DNA of 6,619 bases from Candidatus Latescibacterota bacterium (GCA_003529325.1 DPVW01000424.1:1-6619), one strand, 5' to 3'; shown: positions 1 to 6,263, counted from the stretch's first letter. Notes: generated by a model from the letters alone, not told the origin. Translations and numbers: made by a program.

Positions 1-52
1 CTACCCGAGCCACCATCCACCCACGAATTCTACTGACAAGCCTCTTTGCTAC

Positions 53-57
53 AAGGA
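53..57 (+). promoter_or_regulatory. Shine-Dalgarno site for the sialidase-like gene
   Basis: AAGGA lies 8 bases before the ATG at 66. It is a good match to the ribosome-binding consensus at normal spacing and supports that ATG as the start. The 52 bases to its left show no convincing promoter. Confidence 0.7.
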
Positions 58-65
58 CGCCGAGC

Positions 66-980
66 ATGGTTGAATTGTTGTCCGTACATAAGATCTGGAA
101 CCACGCACCACACAATGCCTTCACCGATCTGTTGCACACCCGTGGAGCCTGGTGGTGCACTTTCCGTGAAGCCGAAGGACACGGCCATGGGCCCGCCTCC
201 ATTCGTATTCTGCGTTCCGTCGACGGCGCCGAGTGGAACAGCGTGGCCGAACTGGTCGAACCCGGCGTCGATTTGCGTGACCCCAAACTCTGTGTCATGC
301 CCGATGGCCGCCTCATGCTGCTCACCTGCGCCAACTTCATCGACGACGCTGGAAACTATCTGACTCGCTCTCCCCGCGTGTCGTTCTCGACAGACGGGGC
401 GACGTGGACGAAACCGGCCAAATGCCTGGCGGAAGATCACTGGTTGTGGCGCGTCACCTGGCATGGTTCTATCGGCTACAGCGTGTCGAAACTCGGCATT
501 GGCAGCAACCCACGGCGGGGCTTTCTGTATCGCACGACGGATGGCCTTGCATGGGACTTCGTCACCGAGTTTCTGTTACCCAACGATACGTGGACGGCAA
601 GTGAGACGACGGTACGCATTCTGGCAGATGGCGACATGGTCGCCCTCATCCGACCGGACTGGATCGGTGTCAGTCCGCCGCCATATGTCGATTGGACCTT
701 CACGCGTATCGACGCCAGTCTCGGTGGACCCAACTTCATCGTTTTGCCGGATGACACGATGTGGGCTTCGGCGCGTGGCAAAGGGCCCGATGGGCAGGCT
801 GCCACCCTCCTGGCACACATGACGCGGGACAGCTACACGACTGCATTGGTGTTGCCCAGCGGTGGCGACTGCTCCTATGCCGGAATGGTCTGGCACGATG
901 ATCTGTTGTGGATGAGTTATTACTCCTCCCATGAGGGCCGATCCAGCATCTACCTGGCACAACTCAGCATCGACGATTAG
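66..980 (+). CDS. Sialidase-like (BNR/Asp-box) beta-propeller protein
   Basis: A complete 304-residue protein of the sialidase-superfamily propeller type. Three Asp-box motifs (S/T-x-D-G-x-x-W) are visible at residues 51-57, 108-114 and 157-163, spaced as blade turns. Other family-like stretches are FREAEGH (33-39), DLRDPKL (69-75), an ETTVRILADGDMVALIR segment (180-196), LGGPNF (219-224) and a C-terminal WMSYYSSHEGRSSIYLA block (282-298). The length suits a single six-bladed propeller with no extra domain. The N-terminus has no signal peptide or membrane segment, so the protein is probably cytoplasmic and may act on imported glycans or sugars rather than on extracellular polymers. Hydrolase activity is inferred from fold only; related propellers can be non-hydrolytic, and I cannot assign the catalytic Arg triad or Tyr/Glu pair. 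The start is fixed by AAGGA 8 bases upstream. The stop overlaps that of the convergent enolase-family gene. Confidence 0.88.
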   Translation: MVELLSVHKIWNHAPHNAFTDLLHTRGAWWCTFREAEGHGHGPASIRILRSVDGAEWNSVAELVEPGVDLRDPKLCVMPDGRLMLLTCANFIDDAGNYLTRSPRVSFSTDGATWTKPAKCLAEDHWLWRVTWHGSIGYSVSKLGIGSNPRRGFLYRTTDGLAWDFVTEFLLPNDTWTASETTVRILADGDMVALIRPDWIGVSPPPYVDWTFTRIDASLGGPNFIVLPDDTMWASARGKGPDGQAATLLAHMTRDSYTTALVLPSGGDCSYAGMVWHDDLLWMSYYSSHEGRSSIYLAQLSIDD

Positions 981-2266
981 TTGTCCGCTGCTGTCGTCCA
1001 AACCGGGACTTTTTCGGTGTCGATCCACAGGCGATCAAATCGCTCACGGTCATCCTCACCCTCCCAGAAATCGGTGACAATGTCGCTGACGTAGGATGGC
1101 GGCGGGCCAGGCACCTTGAAACCGTGCAACCGTTCCAGGAATCGCATGTCGTCATGATGTCCGGGCTGATCGGGTTCATGGCGTAGATAAATCGTCAGCC
1201 CATCATCGTAACGCATACGCACCAACGACGGTGGGGGTGACGGCTGCGGCGCCTTGCACGCTTCCAGTCGCTCGCGATCCAGTGTCACTCCGATACCGGG
1301 CCCTTCCGGTACCTGCACGCTTCCGCTGACGACGGGCATCGACTCCGTCGTCACATCCTCTTTCCACAGATGGCAGATATTGACGTGATCGATTGTGGCC
1401 TTCTTTATGACGGCGACCTCCTGCGCGAGAAAGGCCTGATTGATCGTGCCGCCGGACTGCTGATACATGATCGGCGTGTTCGTCGCCTCCGCCAGTGCCC
1501 CGGCCTTTAGTGCTGGACCGATTGGTGCGTGGCCACCCATGTAGCCATCGACGATTTTCTCTACCAGAAGATGACTGGGACCGTGGTGCAGGATGATGGG
1601 CAGCGTGCACTGTTCGCGCAGCATGCGATAACCGTCTTCGTCGCTGCTTGGTACAACGTCTTCGAAGCGACCAGCAATGGAGAAACACTCCAACTCGGTC
1701 AGGATCGGGCGGATCGAGTAGTAGTCGGAATTGGCATTGAAGTCGTAGTGGATCCTGAACCCCGGTGGCGCCACGCGCTGCATTGCCTCCGTTTGGCGGA
1801 TCACATTCTGCACTTCGTCGACGTGGTACTTCAGCCATGTGTAGCCCCGCCCCGCCGCCTGCACGACCTCTTCGGCCATGGCCTCGGGTTCGCGCGAGAC
1901 CGACCACGCCGCCACTGGAATCCAGGCTCGGACCTGAGGCCCCATCAGCTTCCATGCCGGCAGTCCGAGGTGTTTTCCCATCAGATCGTACAGGGCGCTG
2001 TTGAGGGCCAGATCGGTCTCGGCATTGACCCAGTCAAAAGGGCTCGTGCCGATGTATTTCTCGCGCAACGCGTCATCATTGTCGACTGCGCCCACCGACT
2101 CACCGATGCCCTCCAGGCCGTGATCCGTCTTGAGGACGAAGACCGTACGATGCTGGAAGACCTTGCCATGGTAACGCGCGATGGCGGCGGCGTTGAAGTC
2201 CTGAAATGGCGGCTGAATGATGTGTACCTCGACGTCCGTAATGTGCGTCTGGGGCATTTTCGTCAT
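977..2266 (-). CDS. Mandelate racemase/muconate lactonizing enzyme family protein (enolase superfamily)
   Basis: A 429-residue member of the MR/MLE group, which abstract a proton alpha to a carboxylate (acid-sugar dehydratases, racemases, cycloisomerases). Family marks are an ALYDLMGK..GLPAWKLMG helix (91-109), strand-2 K146-Y-H148, strand-3 metal ligand D175 in HYDFNAN, strand-4 ligand E202 in RFEDVVP, a GG turn at 244-245 followed by ALKAGALAE, and the PGIGVTLD C-terminal motif (323-330). Two sites look non-standard. The third metal ligand, normally Glu or Asp, aligns with H227/H228, and the strand-7 catalytic His aligns with Q269 or Q270. The stretch between ligand 3 and the GG turn is also short, and about 100 residues follow PGIGVTLD, longer than usual. 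The substrate is unknown. The start at 2266 overlaps the upstream stop as ATGA. A second in-frame ATG at 2257 is also served by the same ribosome site, so the protein may be 426 residues. The open frame continues upstream to 2479 but there it is only the shadow of the upstream gene. It is the last gene of the four-gene set. Confidence 0.88.
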   Translation of the reverse strand: MTKMPQTHITDVEVHIIQPPFQDFNAAAIARYHGKVFQHRTVFVLKTDHGLEGIGESVGAVDNDDALREKYIGTSPFDWVNAETDLALNSALYDLMGKHLGLPAWKLMGPQVRAWIPVAAWSVSREPEAMAEEVVQAAGRGYTWLKYHVDEVQNVIRQTEAMQRVAPPGFRIHYDFNANSDYYSIRPILTELECFSIAGRFEDVVPSSDEDGYRMLREQCTLPIILHHGPSHLLVEKIVDGYMGGHAPIGPALKAGALAEATNTPIMYQQSGGTINQAFLAQEVAVIKKATIDHVNICHLWKEDVTTESMPVVSGSVQVPEGPGIGVTLDRERLEACKAPQPSPPPSLVRMRYDDGLTIYLRHEPDQPGHHDDMRFLERLHGFKVPGPPPSYVSDIVTDFWEGEDDRERFDRLWIDTEKVPVWTTAADN

Positions 2267-3078
2267 TCCTCTCCCATGTCGCTCAGCAGCCGCTCTACCA
2301 CCTTCTTCCGATGGCGGAAGCCGGTCATCTGCTTCAGCTCGTAAAGTTCCTCGGGGATGCGGTCGCGATACGCCTCCAGGGGACCGGCGCCCGGTGACCA
2401 GGAGGCGTACGACGTGCAGTAGCGGACGAACACGGTGCGCCGCGGTGTTGCTTGGGTCCACTGCAAGGCGCCGTGACACAGAGCCTCCGTGAACAGCACC
2501 ACATCTCCCGCCTGTACCGAAACATTGTCGACCACGGGCGGCCCATCGGTGATGGTCACATCCGCCGGTCGCGGAAAATGTGACTTGTGGCTGCCGGGGA
2601 TACAGACAAACCCCGTGCCTGGCGGCACATCGACCAACGACACACCGGCGTTGAGAAAGGTCGCGAAAACCTTGCCGTCCGCTGCCTGGTAGTCGTTGGC
2701 GGGGTGGTGGATGCCACCGCTGACACCCCCGTGAAAGGCGAGCTCATCACTCTGTCGGGTATTGCGCGTCAGCGCACAGCCCAGGTGCTGGGGTGAGTTG
2801 TGTGTCAGCGCCAGCACGACGCGCATGATCTCGGGGTTGAGGACGAGCCGCTGAAAGACCCCGTCGACATATTCCACCTGATTGATGGAACGGGGCGTCG
2901 TCGGCTTCGTGCTCGGATCGCTGTAACTCTTCAATGGTGCCGGCAGGTCGGCATCATCGCAGGCGTGCCATGCATCGCTGAGCTCGACCATGCGCCGTAC
3001 ATCTTCAGGAGCCACGGCCTGTTTCAGCACCAGGTAGCCGTGCAGATCGAAGAGCCACTTCTCTGCCTCATTCAGCAT
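2263..3078 (-). CDS. PhyH-like (phytanoyl-CoA dioxygenase family) Fe(II)/2-oxoglutarate enzyme with H-x-G variant site
   Basis: A 271-residue protein with the phytanoyl-CoA dioxygenase fold. The N-terminus (LFDLHGYLVLKQAVAPEDV, 9-27) is the usual PhyH opening, and the core has VSLVDVPPGTGFVCIPGSHKSHFPRP (146-171). The distal iron ligand is H202 in EALCHGALQW. R213, 11 residues later, sits where human PhyH has the 2-oxoglutarate-binding Arg (H264 and R275). The proximal H116 is about 86 residues before H202, as in PhyH (H175 to H264). However, the residue two after it, the carboxylate ligand in PhyH, is Gly here (H116-G117-G118). That removes the acidic ligand, a pattern known from Fe/2-oxoglutarate halogenases but also possible in inactive or differently ligated homologues. 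The product and substrate are unknown. The ATG at 3078 shares one base with the upstream stop (TGATG), with GAGG 4 bases ahead. The in-frame extension up to 3402 is a shadow of the HD gene. The stop overlaps the next start as ATGA. Confidence 0.87.
   Translation of the reverse strand: MLNEAEKWLFDLHGYLVLKQAVAPEDVRRMVELSDAWHACDDADLPAPLKSYSDPSTKPTTPRSINQVEYVDGVFQRLVLNPEIMRVVLALTHNSPQHLGCALTRNTRQSDELAFHGGVSGGIHHPANDYQAADGKVFATFLNAGVSLVDVPPGTGFVCIPGSHKSHFPRPADVTITDGPPVVDNVSVQAGDVVLFTEALCHGALQWTQATPRRTVFVRYCTSYASWSPGAGPLEAYRDRIPEELYELKQMTGFRHRKKVVERLLSDMGEE
2267..2275 (-). promoter_or_regulatory. Shine-Dalgarno site for the MR/MLE gene, inside the upstream gene
   Basis: The minus strand reads GGGAGAGGA directly before the ATG at 2266. 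The GGAG part is 4 bases from that ATG, and the AGGA part is 9 bases from a second in-frame ATG at 2257. It therefore does not settle which ATG is used, but both agree on the frame. The site lies within the last codons of the PhyH-like gene, as expected for coupled translation. Confidence 0.6.
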
Positions 3079-3659
3079 CAGGCCTCTGCTAGACCCAGTC
3101 CGAGACGCCCTTCCTCCGGGCGCAGGGCCTCGATGACGAACTGAATGTGTTGTTCCAGTGGCGCGCCCAGTTCTTCGGCGCCCTGCACGACATCCTCGCG
3201 ATTCACGCCCCGGGCAAATCCTTTGTCCTTCAGCTTCTTCTTGACACTCTTGACGGTCAGATCGAGCAGACTGCGAGAGGGGCGCACCAGGGCGCAGGCG
3301 ACGAGGAATCCGCACAGTTCGTCGACGGCGAACAGGGATTTGGCGACAGGTGTCTCCCGTGCAACCCCCGTGTAGTGCGCGTGCCCGAGAATCGCCGTAC
3401 ACAACTCTTCCGCATAACCGCGCTCGCGCAACAAGGCAACCCCCTGCGCGGGATGTTCAGCGGTCGCCGACAGCGCCTCGTTGGGAAAGCGCTCGTAATC
3501 GAAGTCGTGCAGCAGGCCCACGGTGGACCACGCCTCGGCATCCGCACTGGCAGCCACAGCACAGGCGCGCATGGCGATCTCCACAGCATACATGTGTTTC
3601 CGCAGGGCTTCGGACTGCGTGTATTCGTGCATCAACTCAAGGGCTTCATCACGTGTCAT
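3078..3659 (-). CDS. HD-superfamily hydrolase (COG2316-like)
   Basis: A 193-residue soluble protein of the HD metal-dependent phosphohydrolase superfamily. The HD signature is complete: H22 in LRKHMYAVE, the H51-D52 pair in GLLHDFDYERFP, further histidines at 69 (AEHP) and 93/95 (LGHAHYTG), and D113 in AVDELCGFLVA. The C-terminal half (KSVKKKLKDKGFARGVNRED, 137-156, then a GAEELG..LEQHIQFVIEALRP helix) is what I associate with the uncharacterised COG2316 group of stand-alone HD proteins, and the length fits. HD proteins usually hydrolyse phosphomonoesters or nucleotides with a divalent metal; no substrate can be named here. The start is fixed by GAAGG 4 bases before the ATG. It is gene two of the set, starting 16 bases after the DUF455/ATP-grasp stop and sharing a base with the PhyH-like start. 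It could process a phosphorylated intermediate of the same pathway, which is inference. Confidence 0.88.
   Translation of the reverse strand: MTRDEALELMHEYTQSEALRKHMYAVEIAMRACAVAASADAEAWSTVGLLHDFDYERFPNEALSATAEHPAQGVALLRERGYAEELCTAILGHAHYTGVARETPVAKSLFAVDELCGFLVACALVRPSRSLLDLTVKSVKKKLKDKGFARGVNREDVVQGAEELGAPLEQHIQFVIEALRPEEGRLGLGLAEA
3083..3087 (-). promoter_or_regulatory. Shine-Dalgarno site for the PhyH-like gene
   Basis: The minus strand reads AGAGG with 4 bases before the ATG at 3078. It lies in the last codons of the HD gene and supports starting the PhyH-like protein at 3078 rather than farther upstream. Confidence 0.5.
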
Positions 3660-3663
3660 AGTA

Positions 3664-3668
3664 CCTTC
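3664..3668 (-). promoter_or_regulatory. Shine-Dalgarno site for the HD hydrolase gene
   Basis: The minus strand reads GAAGG with 4 bases before the ATG at 3659. It sits in the short gap after the DUF455/ATP-grasp stop codon. No terminator hairpin fits in that gap, which supports co-transcription. Confidence 0.55.
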
Positions 3669-3675
3669 GCTGGTG

Positions 3676-5811
3676 TTATAGGACGTGGTTGCCGGTCAGA
3701 ACAAGATCGAGATCGTCGAGACTCTCGCCTACACTCAGCACACCGATAAATGCGCGCGCCGCCAGCGGGTCATTGGTGCAGATGGCGCCGCTGGAGATCT
3801 GTCTGCCATCCGGAGTCATAACCAATGGCATGCGTAGCTGCAGGGCCTGTGCCCAGGCTTCGGCGCTCGGGTAGCCGGCATCGATCAGGTCCTTGACGCG
3901 CACGATTCGCCACACGGCGGTGCGCGCAGCCAACACCCGCCGACCCAGAGCGAGCCCGATACGCCCCATCGTATAACGCGGGTTCACTTCGACGATCGGC
4001 TTCAGTCTCAAGGTGGTGTCCGCAGCACGGTAGACGAAGGCGTCGATCCCGAAGGCCCCACAAAATCCTTCGGGCAGACGTGGGTGTATCAGTTCGCCGA
4101 GCCGGCCGAAGAGTCGCTGCAACCGGCGCCCATCGCGACCGTCACCATACAATAGACGCTTGCTATCGGCGTCCAGCCCCGCCACCAGATCATGCACAAA
4201 CACCCCCTGGAAACGACCCCGATCGTCGGCGAGAAAGCGGGTTGTGCCGAGGTATCTGATCGAGCCATCCTCGTCGACTTCGTACTGGGCCGACAGATCG
4301 AGGACACGATCGAGCCAGGGTTCGACGACGACGGCGCCCACTTCCTGCAACGTGCGGACAAGCCAGCGTTGTTGATGTTGGGGCAATTCTGCCTTTTGTG
4401 CCACCATCTGCTGTCCCCCTGCGGCACCAAATGCCGCCTTGACGCCCACCCGCTCCCAGCCCGCCGCAAAGAGTTGTCCGAGGGTTTGCAGCGCGCCGGC
4501 TTCGTCCTCACAAGTTGTGCCGACGACGGCGGCATCACACAACCACCCGTCTCCCTCCTGGGAGCGCAGGTCGCCGATGATCTGCGCCAGCCACTGCGAA
4601 CTCCAACTCTTCGAATACAGTTGCCGGCGCGCCTGGGTCCACAGTGCGGCGGGAGCGGGGGTCCCCGCAGGCAACTGCGCGGCGAGTGGTTGCAGCGCAC
4701 CGACACTGTCCGGCGACCACCCCCAGGGACGCAGGCCGGTGAGTCGCCGCGAAAGCGTTGGCGGCATAGGGGCAGCCGCTGCGTCCCACTCGACCAATTC
4801 CGGCACGGGCAGACCTGCGGACTTCAGCCGCTGTAAAAAAGCCACCGAAGGCCGCTTGGGCACAACCACGATATCATCCGCTGCTGCCAGCATGGCCGGC
4901 ACCATCGCCAGATCATGTGCCAGATCACGCACCGCCGCTGTCGGCGTAAAGTCGGCGCCTCTGCCTGCGGTGAGATCGCAGACGGGATTGAACCAGTAGA
5001 GGTATGGACAACGACCGTGGGAACGGGCAAAGACCTCCAACTCGTCGATGAACTCAGCAGGCAGCCCTGCCAGCAGACGCCCCTGCCGATTGAAGCCGAT
5101 GCCCTTGGCGCGACTCGGACTCAGGGGAAAGGCGAGTGCCTGCTGAAAACTCTCCCACTCACTTTGGGTCGGTGACCGCCACGTATTGAACCAGTTGAGC
5201 CCGTGTTTGACATGGCCGATCTCGTCCCGGTAGATGCGACCCATCAGCGCTGCTGTATCGCCATCGCCGAGATCTGCGAACAACCGTTGGTAGTGCGGCG
5301 CATAGTCCAGATTGGCCTGCTCCAGCGTCAGACTCAGACGGGCGACGAAGTCCATCGGTGTCGGCATGGGAGCGATGGCCCGCCAGAAGAAATCACTGAC
5401 GGGAATCTGGCCAAATTCCACCCCTGCCAGCTGCATGCGTGCCAGATACAGCCGCACGTGCTCCTGCTCATCCCTCAGCGTCTGCGCCACACCCCGGCGA
5501 AACTTTGCCGGTGCGTCCGGAAACTTCAGCAGCACCAGCGCCATCAACTCCGCCGCCAGCAGTTCATGGTTGGCGAAGAAGTGCAGCACCAGGCCGCGTT
5601 CCTGCTCCCTCTCCAGACTTCGCACGTCCGGAAAGGTGACTCGCTCACTCTCCGACCACCGATCCAGCCCCAATTCAACGGGACGGCCCGGGGCATCGGG
5701 TGTGGCCTGTGCCTGGCCGGGATCTTCGTCGGTCAGGCCTTCGACCCGGATCAGCTTCTCTTTGAGGGTGTCGCCGAAAAGAACCCGTTCGGCAAGGTCG
5801 CGGATCTCCAT
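3676..5811 (-). CDS. DUF455 ferritin-like domain fused to an ATP-grasp ligase domain
   Basis: A 711-residue two-part protein, first gene of the set. Residues 1-260 match DUF455, a ferritin-like four-helix family. The opening LAERVLFGDTLKEKL is typical, followed by HFFANHELLAAELMAL (77-92) with E83 or E88, ExxH at E115-H118, E164 in TLEQANLD, a second ExxH at E197-H200, and the closing SPSRAKGIGFN. The Glu and His set expected for a dinuclear metal site is intact. The rest looks like an ATP-grasp enzyme. It has a pre-grasp region (about 268-345, with PYLYWFNPVCDL and a DDIVVVPKRPS strand), a glycine-rich loop with K458 (VKAAFGAAGG), D590 in GAFGIDAFVY, and the metal-binding E608-V-N610-P-R612. 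ATP-grasp enzymes usually join a carboxylate to an amine or thiol through an acyl phosphate. A single polypeptide could thus couple a redox step to a ligation, which is inference. No membrane segment or signal peptide is seen. The only possible start is the ATG at 5811, because a stop lies six codons upstream; no Shine-Dalgarno precedes it. Confidence 0.85.
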   Translation of the reverse strand: MEIRDLAERVLFGDTLKEKLIRVEGLTDEDPGQAQATPDAPGRPVELGLDRWSESERVTFPDVRSLEREQERGLVLHFFANHELLAAELMALVLLKFPDAPAKFRRGVAQTLRDEQEHVRLYLARMQLAGVEFGQIPVSDFFWRAIAPMPTPMDFVARLSLTLEQANLDYAPHYQRLFADLGDGDTAALMGRIYRDEIGHVKHGLNWFNTWRSPTQSEWESFQQALAFPLSPSRAKGIGFNRQGRLLAGLPAEFIDELEVFARSHGRCPYLYWFNPVCDLTAGRGADFTPTAAVRDLAHDLAMVPAMLAAADDIVVVPKRPSVAFLQRLKSAGLPVPELVEWDAAAAPMPPTLSRRLTGLRPWGWSPDSVGALQPLAAQLPAGTPAPAALWTQARRQLYSKSWSSQWLAQIIGDLRSQEGDGWLCDAAVVGTTCEDEAGALQTLGQLFAAGWERVGVKAAFGAAGGQQMVAQKAELPQHQQRWLVRTLQEVGAVVVEPWLDRVLDLSAQYEVDEDGSIRYLGTTRFLADDRGRFQGVFVHDLVAGLDADSKRLLYGDGRDGRRLQRLFGRLGELIHPRLPEGFCGAFGIDAFVYRAADTTLRLKPIVEVNPRYTMGRIGLALGRRVLAARTAVWRIVRVKDLIDAGYPSAEAWAQALQLRMPLVMTPDGRQISSGAICTNDPLAARAFIGVLSVGESLDDLDLVLTGNHVL

Positions 5812-5842
5812 GAGGGGGAAACTATGTCATCGGTGGCCGTGA

Positions 5843-6228
5843 TGGGAACAGTTGAGCTACAAGGCCTTTGAACCGGCTGTGCAAGAATGTGCCGGTGTCG
5901 GCGAGCCCCATTCACCTGCCCGGGTCCATCATCATCCAACGAGACGAGCATGATTCTTCACCTCGATCCCGACCTCGTCGATATGGACTCCGTACCCGAG
6001 CCATTCAGCAGCGAGCGTGGCAATGATGTATCCCAACATGTATGTGGGTGACGCCGGCAAATCGACTGCAGCCAAAGGCAAGGCGGTCTTCGACCACAAC
6101 ATCGACGCCTTCGCCAAGGTGCTGAGTGCGGTAAAACGGGACGAGATCACCGCCGAACTGCTGGAACGATTTCCCAGGGAGCGAAGTCACCGAAGTCACC
6201 TTACTAGTGCGTGCGATCATGGTTTGAC
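5843..6228 (+). pseudogene. Creatininase-family pseudogene fragment with frameshifts
   Basis: This stretch, most of the 464 bases between the operon and the last gene, holds only a decayed gene. Three pieces read on from each other in shifting frames. About 5843-5935 gives SYKAFEPAVQECAGVGE and similar. About 5938-6027 gives NETSMILHLDPDLVDMDSVP, matching the E-T-S...P-x-L-V-D block of creatininase-family amidohydrolases. About 6020-6171 gives a block with MYVGDAGKSTAAKGKAVF and then FDHNIDAFAKVLSAVKRDEITAELLERF, like the family C-terminus (GD..KST..KG....HN). Pieces one and three share a frame and piece two is offset, so two opposite single-base-type shifts would restore a single reading frame. 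The N-terminal half, including most of the metal-binding site, is missing: a family member has roughly 240-280 residues and about 110-125 remain. No start codon with a ribosome site is seen. The family call is firm for pieces two and three and weaker for piece one. Confidence 0.7.
6183..6200. repeat. Perfect tandem 9-bp duplication
   Basis: The 9-mer GAAGTCACC occurs twice head to tail (6183-6191 and 6192-6200). It lies in the degenerate tail of the creatininase remnant. It is too short to be a regulatory array and is most simply a small slippage duplication in decaying sequence. Confidence 0.6.
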
Positions 6229-6263
6229 AGGCGGTGGCCGCCGCTGAATCTTTGCCGAACCCG

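Larger units (their letters stand above)
977..5811 (-). other. Predicted four-gene operon (DUF455/ATP-grasp, HD, PhyH-like, MR/MLE)
   Basis: Four same-strand genes have junctions of 16 bases, a 1-base overlap (TGATG, 3076-3080) and a 4-base overlap (ATGA, 2263-2266). Each downstream gene has a ribosome site in the tail of, or the gap after, its upstream neighbour. There is no room for internal terminators. This is strong positional evidence for one transcript and translational coupling; the promoter must lie to the right of 5811, but I cannot place it with confidence. Confidence 0.85.

Noticed and set aside
33..55. Possible promoter with CTGACA and TACAAG before the first gene
   Set aside because: The two boxes are only 11 bases apart, far from the 16-18 needed, and the second overlaps the ribosome site.
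1529..2344. Long open frame (271 codons) on the + strand
   Set aside because: It is antisense to the MR/MLE gene, whose product has clear family motifs. The antisense translation has no recognisable domain and its openness is expected from GC-rich codon use.
2267..2479. N-terminal extension of the MR/MLE reading frame
   Set aside because: These 71 codons only shadow the PhyH-like gene in another frame, are Arg-rich, and resemble no MR/MLE N-terminus; the ATGA junction at 2266 explains the true start.
3079..3402. N-terminal extension of the PhyH-like reading frame
   Set aside because: These 108 codons shadow the HD gene and are Arg/Gly-rich; the family-like N-terminus begins at the ATG at 3078.
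4192..4836. Open frame (214 codons) on the + strand inside the ATP-grasp region
   Set aside because: Low-complexity Arg/Gly/Pro-rich translation with no motif, opposite a supported gene.
5203..5871. Open frame (222 codons) on the + strand
   Set aside because: It is antisense to the DUF455 domain, whose ExxH motifs are unmistakable; the antisense product is Gln/Arg/His-rich with no family features.
5872..5896. Inverted repeat ACCGGC...GCCGGT with a 13-base loop
   Set aside because: A 6-bp stem does not extend in either direction, has no T-tract, and falls in the pseudogene; chance is likely in GC-rich DNA.
5932..6150. 72-codon minus-strand frame with a mildly hydrophobic product
   Set aside because: It is the antisense of the creatininase remnant, whose plus-strand translation carries the recognisable motifs.
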